Source of the DNA: Deinococcus sp.
GTDB lineage: Bacteria > Deinococcota > Deinococci > JACQHA01
NCBI GenBank assembly: GCA_016199255.1
Contig: JACQHA010000196.1
Coordinates: forward strand, 1-6,412
DNA: 6,412 bases
Reading direction: 5' to 3'
Shown here in pieces: positions 1-6,412 of this stretch (its first letter is position 1; each line of letters begins with the position of its first letter). The notes beneath the pieces are model-generated. The model had not been told where the DNA came from. It saw only the letters and a list, made by a program, of their open reading frames with translations, and made no database searches. Both the position numbers and the translations under genes were made by a program.

Positions 1-133
1 GCACCTGCTCCAGGGTCCGGCTGGCTATCACCACATCTGCTCCAGCGGCAGCCAGGCCCAGGGCAATGCCCTTGCCAATTTCCCGGCCGGCGCCGGTGAC
101 TACCGCTACTTTGCCAGCTAAGCGGTTATCCAT
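1..133 (-). CDS. SDR family oxidoreductase, N-terminal fragment (runs off window)
   Basis: This is the first 44 codons of a second short-chain dehydrogenase/reductase; the rest lies beyond position 1. The translation starts [16 protein letters not shown] and continues through a Rossmann beta-alpha-beta unit ([31 protein letters not shown] cannot be quoted whole; the nucleotide motif is at residues 13-20). In that motif, TGAGREIG, the middle glycine of the family pattern TGxxxGxG is a glutamate (residue 18). The ATG at 131-133 lies inside the end of the upstream SDR: the two share 8 bases (126-133, ATGGATAA), typical of translational coupling. A weak GAGG lies three bases before the ATG. The fold call is firm; substrate and cofactor preference cannot be judged from this fragment. 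The two SDRs are only loosely similar in what can be compared, so a very recent duplication is unlikely. Confidence 0.85.
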   Translation of the reverse strand, partial: MDNRLAGKVAVVTGAGREIGKGIALGLAAAGADVVIASRTLEQV

Positions 134-836
134 AGACCTCAATCGCCGCCCCGGTTATGGCCTGCGATTCATCTGATGCCAAAAACAACGCCACCTGGGC
201 AATGTCTACAGGGGGCACCAGCCGGGAACCAGGCAGAACCGGGGCAACTTTGGCCATGGGCGTGTCCACCCCACCTGGGCAAATGGCATTGACGGTGATG
301 TGGTAGTCCCGCACCTCGCCTGCTAGCGAAGCACTGAAGGCGATAACCCCCGCCTTGGAGGCAGCGTAGGCGCTGGCAGAGGGCTCCCCTTGCCTGCCGG
401 CGCGGGAGGCAATGCTGATGATCCGCCCGGCGCGCTGCTCCATGAGCTGGGGCAGGACCGCCCGGGTGCACAAGAAAGTGCCTTTCAGGTTCACCGCCAT
501 GACCAGGTCCCAGTCCCCAGGTGCCATGTCCTGTACCGGAGCGCGACGGTAGATTCCTGCGTTATTCACCAGAATGTGCAACCTGCCTACAGCCTGAGTA
601 GCCTCCCTGACCATGCGTTCCACATCACTGGCACTGGATACATCTGCCTGGATACAGTAACCTCTGCCCCCAGCGCGCTCCATGAGCTGCACCGTCTCCT
701 GGCAAGAGAGCTGGTTTTGGTCAACGGCGATCACCACCGCCCCCTCTTGGGCAAACAGCTGCGCTATGGCCCGGCCAATGCCTGAGCCGGCTCCGGTCAC
801 GACAGCGCTCTTGCTCTCCAGCCGCTTATTGGGCAC
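126..836 (-). CDS. SDR family NAD(P)-dependent oxidoreductase (FabG-like)
   Basis: A complete classical SDR that reduces or oxidises a hydroxyl/carbonyl group with a nicotinamide cofactor; the substrate is unknown. Numbering from the GTG at 836 (236 aa), the visible elements are the cofactor motif TGAGSGIG (14-21), an aspartate ending the second strand (D39, which in this family usually favours NAD(H) over NADP(H)), NNAG (91-94), and the catalytic tetrad N116, S144, Y157, K161 within the YAASK context, followed by PGGVDTP (187-193). The start is a choice: an ATG at 860 gives 8 more residues but has no clear ribosome site, whereas GTG 836 has GGGGAG six bases upstream and leaves the usual short lead before the Rossmann strand. 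The C-terminus reads AIEVYG and stops, where the family commonly ends with a VDGG-like turn. It follows hypE by about 95 bp and overlaps the next SDR by 8 bp. Its role in hydrogenase maturation, if any, is unproven; it may simply share the transcript. Confidence 0.92.
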   Translation of the reverse strand: MPNKRLESKSAVVTGAGSGIGRAIAQLFAQEGAVVIAVDQNQLSCQETVQLMERAGGRGYCIQADVSSASDVERMVREATQAVGRLHILVNNAGIYRRAPVQDMAPGDWDLVMAVNLKGTFLCTRAVLPQLMEQRAGRIISIASRAGRQGEPSASAYAASKAGVIAFSASLAGEVRDYHITVNAICPGGVDTPMAKVAPVLPGSRLVPPVDIAQVALFLASDESQAITGAAIEVYG

Positions 837-842
837 GCCAGT

Positions 843-848
843 CTCCCC
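843..848 (-). promoter_or_regulatory. Ribosome binding site deciding the SDR start
   Basis: On the minus strand this reads GGGGAG and sits six bases before a GTG at 836-834. The alternative ATG at 860-858 has only a weak AGAG-like stretch very close to it. This favours GTG 836 as the true start of the SDR gene. The call is an inference from spacing and complementarity to the 16S tail. Confidence 0.55.
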
Positions 849-931
849 GGCCAGTGACATAGCTCTAGCTAGTACTACGGGGCGAGACCCGCCACTGATC
901 AGGTCAGATACATAGCCCGAGATCTCCGGTC

Positions 932-1987
932 TTAGCAGATCCTGGGCAATTGCTCTCCGCTTAAGAGGCTGACAATGCGGCTAGCGCCGATCTTGCTGGT
1001 CATGGTCACCAGGCCAGCGGGGTCCTCAGCCACGCTACCGATACGCGCCGCTCCAGCGCCCGGGGGATGGGTCTGCATAATTTCTAGTGCCCGCCCGGCA
1101 TCTGCTGGGGCGACGAATGCCACAAACCGCCCTTCGTTGGCCACATACAGGGGATCTAGCCCTAGGATCTCACAGGCCCCCTGGACATCGTCAGTGACGG
1201 GGATGATTCGCTCGTCAACGGCAATGTGCACCTGGGCCGTCTCGGCAATTTCCACCAGCGCGCTGGCCAACCCTCCCCGGGTCAGGTCCCGCAGGCAATG
1301 CAGTGCTATGCCAGCGTCCAGGAGAGCCGCTACCAGACCTGCCAGGGGGGCGCAGTCGCTTTCAATCACGCTCTCAAACGCCAGCCCTTCCCGCACTGCC
1401 ATAATGGCGATCCCATGCCGCCCAATATCCCCACTCAGCAGCACCACGTCCCCAGGCCGGACATTGCCCGGGGCGATGGAGACATGAGGGGCGACGATCC
1501 CCACTCCAGCGGTGTTGATGAAGAGGCCGTCGCCTTTTCCCCGGTCCACCACCTTGGTGTCGCCAGTGACAATCGCCACCCCGGCAGCGGCTGCGGCGTG
1601 CTGCATGGACTGTACAATGTGCCAGAGGGTCTCCATGGGCAGGCCTTCTTCGATGATGAAACTGGCGCTTAGGCTCAGGGGGCGCGCCCCGCACATGGCC
1701 AGGTCGTTTACCGTGCCGTTAACGGCCAGCTGGCCAATGTCTCCTCCAGGGAAAATAAGCGGGTGCACCACATAAGAATCGGTGGTGAATGCGAGCTTGG
1801 TGCCAGCCAGCTCCAGGACCGCGCCGTCGTGGAGCTGCTCTAGCTGCGGGTTGCGGAACAGCGGCAGGAACATGTGCTCAATCAGGGCCCTGGTCAACTT
1901 GCCGCCGCCCCCATGCGCCAGGAGCACCGTGGGGTACTCAGCAATGGGGATAGGACAGGAGAGGGTGAAGCCGTCAGCGGGTTTCAT
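932..1987 (-). CDS. hypE: Hydrogenase maturation protein HypE (carbamoyl dehydratase)
   Basis: HypE takes the carbamoyl group made by HypF onto its C-terminal cysteine and dehydrates it with ATP to a thiocyanate, which supplies the cyanide ligands of the NiFe site in the cytoplasm. The 351-residue product has the PurM-like/AIR-synthase fold signatures: HGGGGK (25-30), [18 protein letters not shown] (68-85), [13 protein letters not shown] (89-101) and TGDTKVV (141-147), plus the [15 protein letters not shown] segment in the second half. It ends in PRIC, so the essential terminal cysteine (C351) is intact. The start at ATG 1987 fits the FTLSCPIPI lead I recall in many homologues. An in-frame GTG at 2023 would add 12 residues and has AAGGGG only three bases upstream, so it is a weaker alternative. 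The gene overlaps hypD by 14 bp (1974-1987), and HypD and HypE are known partners in the HypCDE complex. Nothing looks damaged. Confidence 0.98.
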   Translation of the reverse strand: MKPADGFTLSCPIPIAEYPTVLLAHGGGGKLTRALIEHMFLPLFRNPQLEQLHDGAVLELAGTKLAFTTDSYVVHPLIFPGGDIGQLAVNGTVNDLAMCGARPLSLSASFIIEEGLPMETLWHIVQSMQHAAAAAGVAIVTGDTKVVDRGKGDGLFINTAGVGIVAPHVSIAPGNVRPGDVVLLSGDIGRHGIAIMAVREGLAFESVIESDCAPLAGLVAALLDAGIALHCLRDLTRGGLASALVEIAETAQVHIAVDERIIPVTDDVQGACEILGLDPLYVANEGRFVAFVAPADAGRALEIMQTHPPGAGAARIGSVAEDPAGLVTMTSKIGASRIVSLLSGEQLPRIC

Positions 1988-3077
1988 GGGAGGTTGGTCT
2001 CCGGTAGCGATAGTACGCGGCACACGCCCCTTCTGAGGAAACCATCATGGCTCCCAGCGGGTGCTCAGGAGTGCAGCGGGTGCCGAAAGCAGCGCATTCC
2101 CAGGGCTTCTTCACCCCCTGCAAGATCAGCCCACCCAGGCATTCCCCAGATTCCTCCGCGGTGTATCCAGCTATCCCAAAACGCTGCTCGGCATCGAACA
2201 CCTGGTAGCGCTCCTGTAGGCCCAGCCCGCTCTGGGGAATCTCCCCCACCCCCCGCCACTTGCGGGGGACAATCTGGAAGATCTCGCGAATGAGCTGCTG
2301 CGCTGGCTGGTTTCCTTCGCGGCGCACTGACCGGGCGTATTGGTTCTCCACCTCAGCTCGGCCCTCCTCCAGTTGTTTGATGCACATGTATACACCTTGC
2401 AGGAGGTCCACTGGCTCAAACCCGGTGACCACAATGGGCACGTGATACTTCTCAGCGAGGGGCTCGTACTCGGTGTAGCCCATCACCGTGCAGACATGCC
2501 CCGCTGCCAGAAATCCCTGCACCCGGTTGTCCGGCGAAGCCAGGATGGCTTCCATGGCTGGAGGCACGAGCACATGCGACACTAGCAAAGAGAAATTGCT
2601 GATGCCCTGCTGGCTAGCCTGGTAGACCGCCATAGCTGTTGCCGGCGCGGTAGTTTCAAACCCTACAGCAAAGAAGACCACTTGCTTTTCAGGATACTTC
2701 TGGGCCAGGCGCAGGGCATCTAGGGGGGAGTAGACAATACGCACGTCCCCTCCTCTGGCCTTGACCGAGAGCAGGTCTCCCCTGGTGCCCGGCACCCGCA
2801 GCATGTCACCGAAGCTACAGAAGATGACGCCTGGCCGGGAGGCGATCTCCACTGCCTGGTCCAATAGCTCCACTGGAGTAACGCACACTGGGCAGCCAGG
2901 ACCGTGCACTAGCGTGATGTTGCTGGGCAGCAGCTCATCAATCCCGAAGCGCACAATGGTATGGGTCTGTCCCCCACAGACCTCCATGATGGTCCAGGGC
3001 CGGGTGGTGATGCGGGCAACGGCGCGGGCATACTGGTCGGCCAGCTGAGCATCGCGGTATTCGTCTACAAACTTCAT
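1974..3077 (-). CDS. hypD: Hydrogenase maturation protein HypD (Fe-S scaffold)
   Basis: HypD is the iron-sulfur protein that, with HypC, holds iron while the CO and two CN ligands are installed. The 367-residue protein matches the usual family length. Conserved blocks in order are [11 protein letters not shown] with C34, [10 protein letters not shown] with C62 and C65, [11 protein letters not shown], the GFETTAP segment and GFEPVD. Near the C-terminus four cysteines follow the pattern C-x14-C-x6-C-x16-C, the known [4Fe-4S] ligand set of HypD; I counted these spacings directly. The start is ATG 3077, preceded by AAGG at 3085-3088 with seven bases between. It shares four bases (ATGA) with the end of hypC and overlaps hypE by 14 bp at its other end, so the three partners that work as a complex are translationally coupled. 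All expected key residues are present. Confidence 0.99.
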   Translation of the reverse strand: MKFVDEYRDAQLADQYARAVARITTRPWTIMEVCGGQTHTIVRFGIDELLPSNITLVHGPGCPVCVTPVELLDQAVEIASRPGVIFCSFGDMLRVPGTRGDLLSVKARGGDVRIVYSPLDALRLAQKYPEKQVVFFAVGFETTAPATAMAVYQASQQGISNFSLLVSHVLVPPAMEAILASPDNRVQGFLAAGHVCTVMGYTEYEPLAEKYHVPIVVTGFEPVDLLQGVYMCIKQLEEGRAEVENQYARSVRREGNQPAQQLIREIFQIVPRKWRGVGEIPQSGLGLQERYQVFDAEQRFGIAGYTAEESGECLGGLILQGVKKPWECAAFGTRCTPEHPLGAMMVSSEGACAAYYRYRRPTSHETR

Positions 3078-3328
3078 CCCGGCACCTTTCCCAATTCCTC
3101 CAGCTCCTGCATCTGGCGCAGGTAGCTGAACACCTGCTCAGCTTCTCGCTCATCAATTTTGCTGATGGCAAACCCCACATGCACAATGACATAGTCTCCC
3201 ACGCCAGCTTCCGGAACGTAGGCCAGGTTAACTTCTTTGATAATACCCCCAAAGCTCACCTTGCCGGTGCGGGTCAGCGGCCCATCGCCAGTGACACTCA
3301 AGATCTTCCCGGGGACCCCCAGGCACAT
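3074..3328 (-). CDS. hypC: Hydrogenase maturation chaperone HypC/HypG/HupF family
   Basis: HypC is the small chaperone that binds iron and CO2 or cyanide intermediates with HypD and then passes the Fe(CN)2CO unit to the immature large subunit. The 84-residue product begins [10 protein letters not shown], so after methionine removal the required N-terminal cysteine (C2) is exposed. The other conserved residue, H50, is seen in VIVHVGFAI. The chosen start (ATG 3328) is fixed by this MCLGVPG motif; a longer reading frame to 3391 would bury the cysteine and run into hypF. AAGGGG at 3336-3341 lies just before the hypF stop codon with seven bases to the ATG, so hypC is coupled to hypF with a four-base gap. 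The C-terminal part from [10 protein letters not shown] to the end is charged and helical, as in the family. Confidence 0.98.
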   Translation of the reverse strand: MCLGVPGKILSVTGDGPLTRTGKVSFGGIIKEVNLAYVPEAGVGDYVIVHVGFAISKIDEREAEQVFSYLRQMQELEELGKVPG

Positions 3329-3332
3329 ACTT

Positions 3333-5654
3333 TCACCCCTTGGGCTGCAGGCGCGCTGCGGCCACAATCTGCCCCAATGCAAGGCCGCCATCGTTGGGCG
3401 GAACCCGCTGGTGCCAGTAGGGCCGGAAGCCCTGGTCTTTGAGGCGGCGCACTGCCTGCTCGGTTAACTCCCGGTTCTGGAAACAGCCTCCAGTGAGCAC
3501 TACCCGCTCCTCACCTATGCGCCTGGCCACGGCCACTATCGCCTCAGCCAGAGCATGGTGAAATCTCCTGGCTATTTCCCCCACTGGAACCTGAAAGTGC
3601 AGGTCGTCCAGTATCTCCCCCACCATAGGCACCCAGTCCACAATGATTGCCTGGTTATCTCCTTTGCTCTCCGTAAGCTCCAGATTATACCGCTCGTCCC
3701 TACCGGTGTCGTCCAGGGCGAATTCCAGCTCCATGGCCGCCTGCCCCTCAAAGCTATTATGCTGGCGCAGCCCCACCAGGGCAGCGACGGCATCAAAGAG
3801 GCGCCCGGCACTGGAAGTGAGCGGGGCATTGACGCCCTTTCGCAGCATGGTGCGCAAGACCTCACGCTCCCCGGCGGTAAAGGCCCGCACTGGCGCCAGC
3901 TCCCCTCGCAGAAAGAGGGCATCGCCCAGCAGCTCATGGAGCAGGCCAATTGCGGCCCGCCTGGGCTCTTTAATGGCCCTTTCCCCTCCAGGAAGGCGAA
4001 AGCAGCGCAAGTGAGCCACTCGCGAGAAGGACGTTTCCGTGACCCGCAAGAACTCCCCACCCCAGATCGTGCCGTCCAGGCCGTACCCGGTGCCATCCCA
4101 GGAGACACCCAGCACCGGCCCCTCAAGCTCATTCTCAGCCATGCAGGCCAGAACATGGGCATAGTGATGCTGCACCGTAATCACCGGGAGGCCAGACTCC
4201 CGGGCAAACTGGGTGGAGCGGTAATCGGGATGAGCGTCGCACGCCACCGCCACCGGGGAAATCTCATAAAGCCCGGTGAGGCCAACAACTGCCCGCTGAA
4301 AGGCCTGAAAGGCTTGAGCAGTTTCTAAGTCCCCAATATGCTGGCTGAGCATGACTTCCCTGCCCACTGAGGTAGCCACGGTATTCTTCAGATGCCCGCC
4401 AGTAGCCAGCAGCGGTGGCAGAGGCTCTTTCAGCGAAATGGGCAGAGGAGCATAGCCCCGGGCGCGGCGCACTAATAGCTCGCGCCCCATAATGACCCGC
4501 ACAATGGAATCATCTACATGCCGGGCAATAGGGCGGTTGTGCACCAGGAACACATCAGCGATGTGCTGCAGCCGCTCTAGAGCTTCGCGCTCATCGGTAC
4601 AGATGGGCTCATCCGACAGGTTGCCGCTGGTGGCCACCACCGGGAACCCCAGCTCCGCCAGCAGCAGGTGGTGCAGCGGCGTGTAAGGGAGCATCACTCC
4701 TAGATAGGGATTGCGCGGGGCCACAGCCGGAGCGATTTCCGCCCAGCCCGGGGCAACAGCTTTGTGGCGCCGCAGCAGTACTATGGGAGACTCTGGCGAC
4801 TGCAGGAGCCGCTCTTCTAGCTCCGAAACAGCACAGTGCGCCTTGACCCATGCCAGCGAGGGATACATGAGTGCCAGGGGCTTCTCCTCACGGTGCTTGC
4901 GCTGGCGCAACTGGCGCACCGATTCTTCACGGCGCGCGTCTACCATGAGGTGAAAGCCACCGAGGCCCTTGATGGCCACAATCATGCCCTGGCGGATGGC
5001 GTCAGCCGCCACCAGCAGCGCCTGGTGATGCGACGCTAGTACCTTTCCAGTACCGTCCCATAGCTTCAGATGCGGGCCACACACCGGACAGGCGTTGGGC
5101 TGGGCATGGAAGCGCCGGTTGCGGGGATCATCGTATTCCGCCTGGCACGCCGGACACATGGTGAAGCGCCGCATGGTGGTCTTGGCACGGTCATAGGGCA
5201 GCGCTTCAATAATGCTGAAGCGCGGCCCGCAGTTGGTGCAGTTGGTGAAGGGATACTGGAAACGGCGGTCGGCTAGGTCATTGATTTCCCGCAGGCAATC
5301 GGCACAGGTGGCGATGTCTGGCAGGATCAGCGCTGTCTTGCCTCCAGCCTCGTCGCTGTGCCTGATCTCAAAGCCACTGTAGCCCACAGGATCCAGCCAG
5401 GAAGGCTCCAGGCTCTGGATGAACGCCCGGGGGGGCTTTTCCTGTCCAATGCGCAGCAGAAAAGCCTCCAGCTGCTCCTTTTTTCCCTCCACCTCGATGA
5501 AAACACCCTGGGAGGAATTGTTGACCCACCCGGCCAGCGCCAAATCAGTGGCCAGCCGGTAGATAAAGGGCCGGAAGCCCACGCCTTGCACTGCGCCGCG
5601 AATGGTAACCCGCAACCGCCACAGGCGATTAGCCCTCAGAGTCGCATCCATCAT
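3333..5654 (-). CDS. hypF: Carbamoyltransferase HypF
   Basis: HypF uses carbamoyl phosphate and ATP to make a carbamoyl-adenylate and transfers the carbamoyl group to the terminal cysteine of HypE. The 773-residue product has the full family architecture: an acylphosphatase domain (about 12-100, with RGAVQGVGFRPF), a zinc-ribbon pair with cysteines at 117, 120, 139, 142, 167, 170, 189 and 192 (C-x2-C-x18-C-x2-C, 24 residues, then the same again), a YrdC-like domain (about 205-390, with KGLGGFHL at 229-236), and a Kae1/ASKHA-like domain to the end (HHYAHVLACMAEN, GVSWDGTGYGLDGT, LTGGCFQN, PPNDGGLALGQ). ATG 5654 is preferred because GGAG at 5662-5665 stands seven bases away; a GTG at 5657 and an ATG at 5651 adjoin it. 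The start lies inside hypA (26-bp overlap). No domain is truncated. Confidence 0.99.
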   Translation of the reverse strand: MMDATLRANRLWRLRVTIRGAVQGVGFRPFIYRLATDLALAGWVNNSSQGVFIEVEGKKEQLEAFLLRIGQEKPPRAFIQSLEPSWLDPVGYSGFEIRHSDEAGGKTALILPDIATCADCLREINDLADRRFQYPFTNCTNCGPRFSIIEALPYDRAKTTMRRFTMCPACQAEYDDPRNRRFHAQPNACPVCGPHLKLWDGTGKVLASHHQALLVAADAIRQGMIVAIKGLGGFHLMVDARREESVRQLRQRKHREEKPLALMYPSLAWVKAHCAVSELEERLLQSPESPIVLLRRHKAVAPGWAEIAPAVAPRNPYLGVMLPYTPLHHLLLAELGFPVVATSGNLSDEPICTDEREALERLQHIADVFLVHNRPIARHVDDSIVRVIMGRELLVRRARGYAPLPISLKEPLPPLLATGGHLKNTVATSVGREVMLSQHIGDLETAQAFQAFQRAVVGLTGLYEISPVAVACDAHPDYRSTQFARESGLPVITVQHHYAHVLACMAENELEGPVLGVSWDGTGYGLDGTIWGGEFLRVTETSFSRVAHLRCFRLPGGERAIKEPRRAAIGLLHELLGDALFLRGELAPVRAFTAGEREVLRTMLRKGVNAPLTSSAGRLFDAVAALVGLRQHNSFEGQAAMELEFALDDTGRDERYNLELTESKGDNQAIIVDWVPMVGEILDDLHFQVPVGEIARRFHHALAEAIVAVARRIGEERVVLTGGCFQNRELTEQAVRRLKDQGFRPYWHQRVPPNDGGLALGQIVAAARLQPKG

Positions 5655-5913
5655 CACTCAACTCCACTCCAGCCAGCACAATTGCCTGGGCCTGGGGGTC
5701 ACGCACATCACTCAAGACCTGGATATCGAGCCGGGCCCCGTCTGCGACAGTGCCACTGGCGCTGCGCACAAAGTGCTCCCGGAAATGATCGGGCGAGACC
5801 TGGGCGAGGGCGCCCAGTTGTACGGTCACCGCTACCACCCTGCTGGCGCCGTGCTCCCGGGCGATAGACTCGATTCTCTGTAGCAGACCAGCCATCAGGG
5901 AAGACTCGTGCAT
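5629..5913 (-). CDS. hypA: HypA-like nickel metallochaperone lacking the zinc loop
   Basis: HypA delivers nickel to the hydrogenase large subunit, normally with the GTPase HypB. The 94-residue product starts MHESSLM, giving the Met1-His2-Glu3 nickel site of the family; this fixes the start at ATG 5913 rather than the GTG three bases earlier. Strong matches follow: a helix with LLQRIESIAREHGA, the strand VTVQLGALAQVSPDHF (25-45 region), and GTVADGARLDIQV (54-66). Typical HypA proteins are about 113-118 residues and carry two CxxC pairs that bind structural zinc. Here those are absent: after LDIQV comes a short SDVRDPQAQ stretch and then IVLAGVEL, which resembles the family's final strand. The only cysteine is C90 near the tail. 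It begins 11 bp after the protease and overlaps hypF by 26 bp. I believe similar zinc-less HypA forms exist in other bacteria, but this is from memory. The family call is firm; normal function is less certain. Confidence 0.93.
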   Translation of the reverse strand: MHESSLMAGLLQRIESIAREHGASRVVAVTVQLGALAQVSPDHFREHFVRSASGTVADGARLDIQVLSDVRDPQAQAIVLAGVELSDDGCDSEG

Positions 5914-5918
5914 CACAG

Positions 5919-5926
5919 CCTCCCTT
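5919..5926 (-). promoter_or_regulatory. Strong ribosome binding site of hypA
   Basis: On the minus strand this reads AAGGGAGG and ends five bases before ATG 5913. Its first two bases are the last two of the protease stop codon TAA (5927-5925). It is the best Shine-Dalgarno match I found in the window and supports ATG 5913 and efficient re-initiation after the protease. Confidence 0.7.
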
Positions 5927-6380
5927 ACTGCACCTGCTGCAGCACCCGCTGCACCACTTCCGGCACTGCCTTCGCCACTGCCTGAGAGAGCCCCTTGCCT
6001 ACCTGGAAGTCCCTCCCCTCGATACCATACACCGTAAGGCTCGGCGGAAGCTGGTGGAGCACCCGCGCCAGCTCAATGGCCTCGGCCACACTAAAGGCAT
6101 GGGTGGAGTGGCGAAAGAACTGGGCAGGAATAGGCTGGGCGTGGGCATCAAACTGATAGATCATTCCCGGCTTGCCGCCGGAGAAGACCGCGTCCACCAA
6201 GACTACTGCGTCTGCACCTTTCCACGACTCCAAGAGCGCCGCACCTTCCCCACTGTGCTCCAGCACCCTGACCTGATCAGGTGCCTGAGCCTTCACCTGC
6301 CGCACTACCACCAGTCCCACGGCGTCATCGCCACAATAAACGTTACCAACACCAATTACCAGAGTTAGTTGGCCTGGCAC
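5925..6380 (-). CDS. [NiFe]-hydrogenase maturation endopeptidase (HycI/HybD/HupD family)
   Basis: This protease removes a C-terminal peptide from the nickel-loaded large subunit, closing the active site. The 151-residue product has the family signatures: LVIGVGNVYCGDDAVGL near the N-terminus, VVLVDAVFSGGKPG in the middle, and STHAFSVAEAIELA. The three nickel-recognising positions known from E. coli HybD (E16, D62, H93) correspond to D19, D63 and H94 here, by my alignment. The motif IEGRDFQVGKGLS near the C-terminus is also typical. Start GTG 6380 is the only normal start codon in this frame before the GxGN motif, and no Shine-Dalgarno is visible because a palindrome ends three bases upstream. 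The frame stays open through that palindrome to the window edge, so an earlier start outside the window cannot be excluded. The symbol depends on the hydrogenase served, which is not visible, so it is left empty. Confidence 0.95.
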   Translation of the reverse strand: MPGQLTLVIGVGNVYCGDDAVGLVVVRQVKAQAPDQVRVLEHSGEGAALLESWKGADAVVLVDAVFSGGKPGMIYQFDAHAQPIPAQFFRHSTHAFSVAEAIELARVLHQLPPSLTVYGIEGRDFQVGKGLSQAVAKAVPEVVQRVLQQVQ

Positions 6381-6383
6381 ATT

Positions 6384-6412
6384 GTAGGGGCGGGTTTCAA
6401 ACCCGCCCCTAC
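6384..6412. repeat. Perfect palindrome, 14-bp arms with 1-bp centre
   Basis: The left arm GTAGGGGCGGGTTT (6384-6397) is followed by one central base (C6398) and its exact reverse complement (6399-6412), which is also the last base of the window, so the symmetry may continue outside. It lies three bases before the GTG start of the protease. I recall GC-rich elements of this kind as dispersed intergenic repeats in Chloroflexota and cyanobacteria, possibly the ends of small non-autonomous elements, but only one copy can be seen here. It could form a hairpin in RNA with a minimal loop. No T-run follows on the minus strand, so a standard intrinsic terminator reading that way is not supported. Confidence 0.85.

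Noticed and set aside
861..931. Possible terminator or promoter between hypE and the SDR, with short palindromes such as CTGATCAG and a GGCG/CGCC stem
   Set aside because: The stems are only four base pairs or tiny self-complementary words, no T-run follows on the minus strand, and no spaced -35/-10 pair is convincing.
975..1487. A 170-codon plus-strand frame opposite hypE
   Set aside because: It is low-complexity in character (rich in Ser, Arg, Ala, Pro), typical of an antisense shadow of a GC-rich gene.
3555..4328. A 257-codon open frame on the plus strand opposite hypF
   Set aside because: It is the antisense shadow of the conserved HypF Kae1-like domain, has no recognisable motifs, and long antisense frames are expected in GC-rich coding DNA.
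5629..5720. Frameshift in hypA that would hide a zinc finger in another frame
   Set aside because: The tail retains a strand like the normal family end, the reading frame matches through IVLAGVEL, and there is no space for an extra 20-residue loop before the well-supported hypF start.
5358..5867. A 169-codon plus-strand frame spanning the hypF/hypA junction
   Set aside because: It runs antisense to two firmly identified genes and shows no family signature.
6384..6412. Palindrome as the start of a CRISPR array or as an intrinsic terminator for the hyp operon
   Set aside because: Only one unit is visible with no spacers, and on the minus strand it lies upstream of the operon with no following T-run; what lies beyond the edge cannot be seen.

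Overview
The window is one co-directional block of tightly packed genes, all on the minus strand, so the biological order runs from position 6412 down to 1. It holds a [NiFe]-hydrogenase maturation cluster followed by two tandem short-chain dehydrogenase/reductase (SDR) genes. Read 5' to 3' on the minus strand: hydrogenase maturation endopeptidase (6380-5925), hypA (5913-5629), hypF (5654-3333), hypC (3328-3074), hypD (3077-1974), hypE (1987-932), a complete SDR (836-126) and the first 44 codons of a second SDR that runs off the window (133-<1).

The genes form one assembly line for the NiFe(CN)2CO site. HypF (carbamoyltransferase) and HypE (C-terminal PRIC) make the cyanide ligands. HypC and HypD (iron-sulfur protein) build and carry the Fe(CN)2CO unit. 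HypA is the nickel-delivery protein, and the protease clips the large-subunit tail after nickel insertion. The signature residues of HypC, HypD, HypE, HypF and the protease can all be seen. Two points stand out. The HypA protein lacks the usual four-cysteine zinc loop, and hypB, the GTPase partner of HypA, is absent from the window. No hydrogenase structural gene is present either, so the target enzyme cannot be named.

Genes overlap or sit within a few bases of each other (11-bp gap, 26-bp overlap, 4-bp gap, 4-bp overlap, 14-bp overlap). Several have Shine-Dalgarno sequences embedded in the preceding gene, which suggests one transcript with translational coupling. The SDR pair follows hypE after roughly 95 bp with no convincing terminator and may be read through, but its link to hydrogenase maturation is unknown. 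At the far edge (6384-6412) a perfect 14+1+14 palindrome abuts the protease start.

The organism is a bacterium of moderately high GC with Shine-Dalgarno-led translation and GTG starts. The style of HypE and the GC-rich palindrome recall Chloroflexota or similar lineages, but this is a weak inference with no marker gene behind it. Most of the window is a conventional hyp operon; I see no clear new system.
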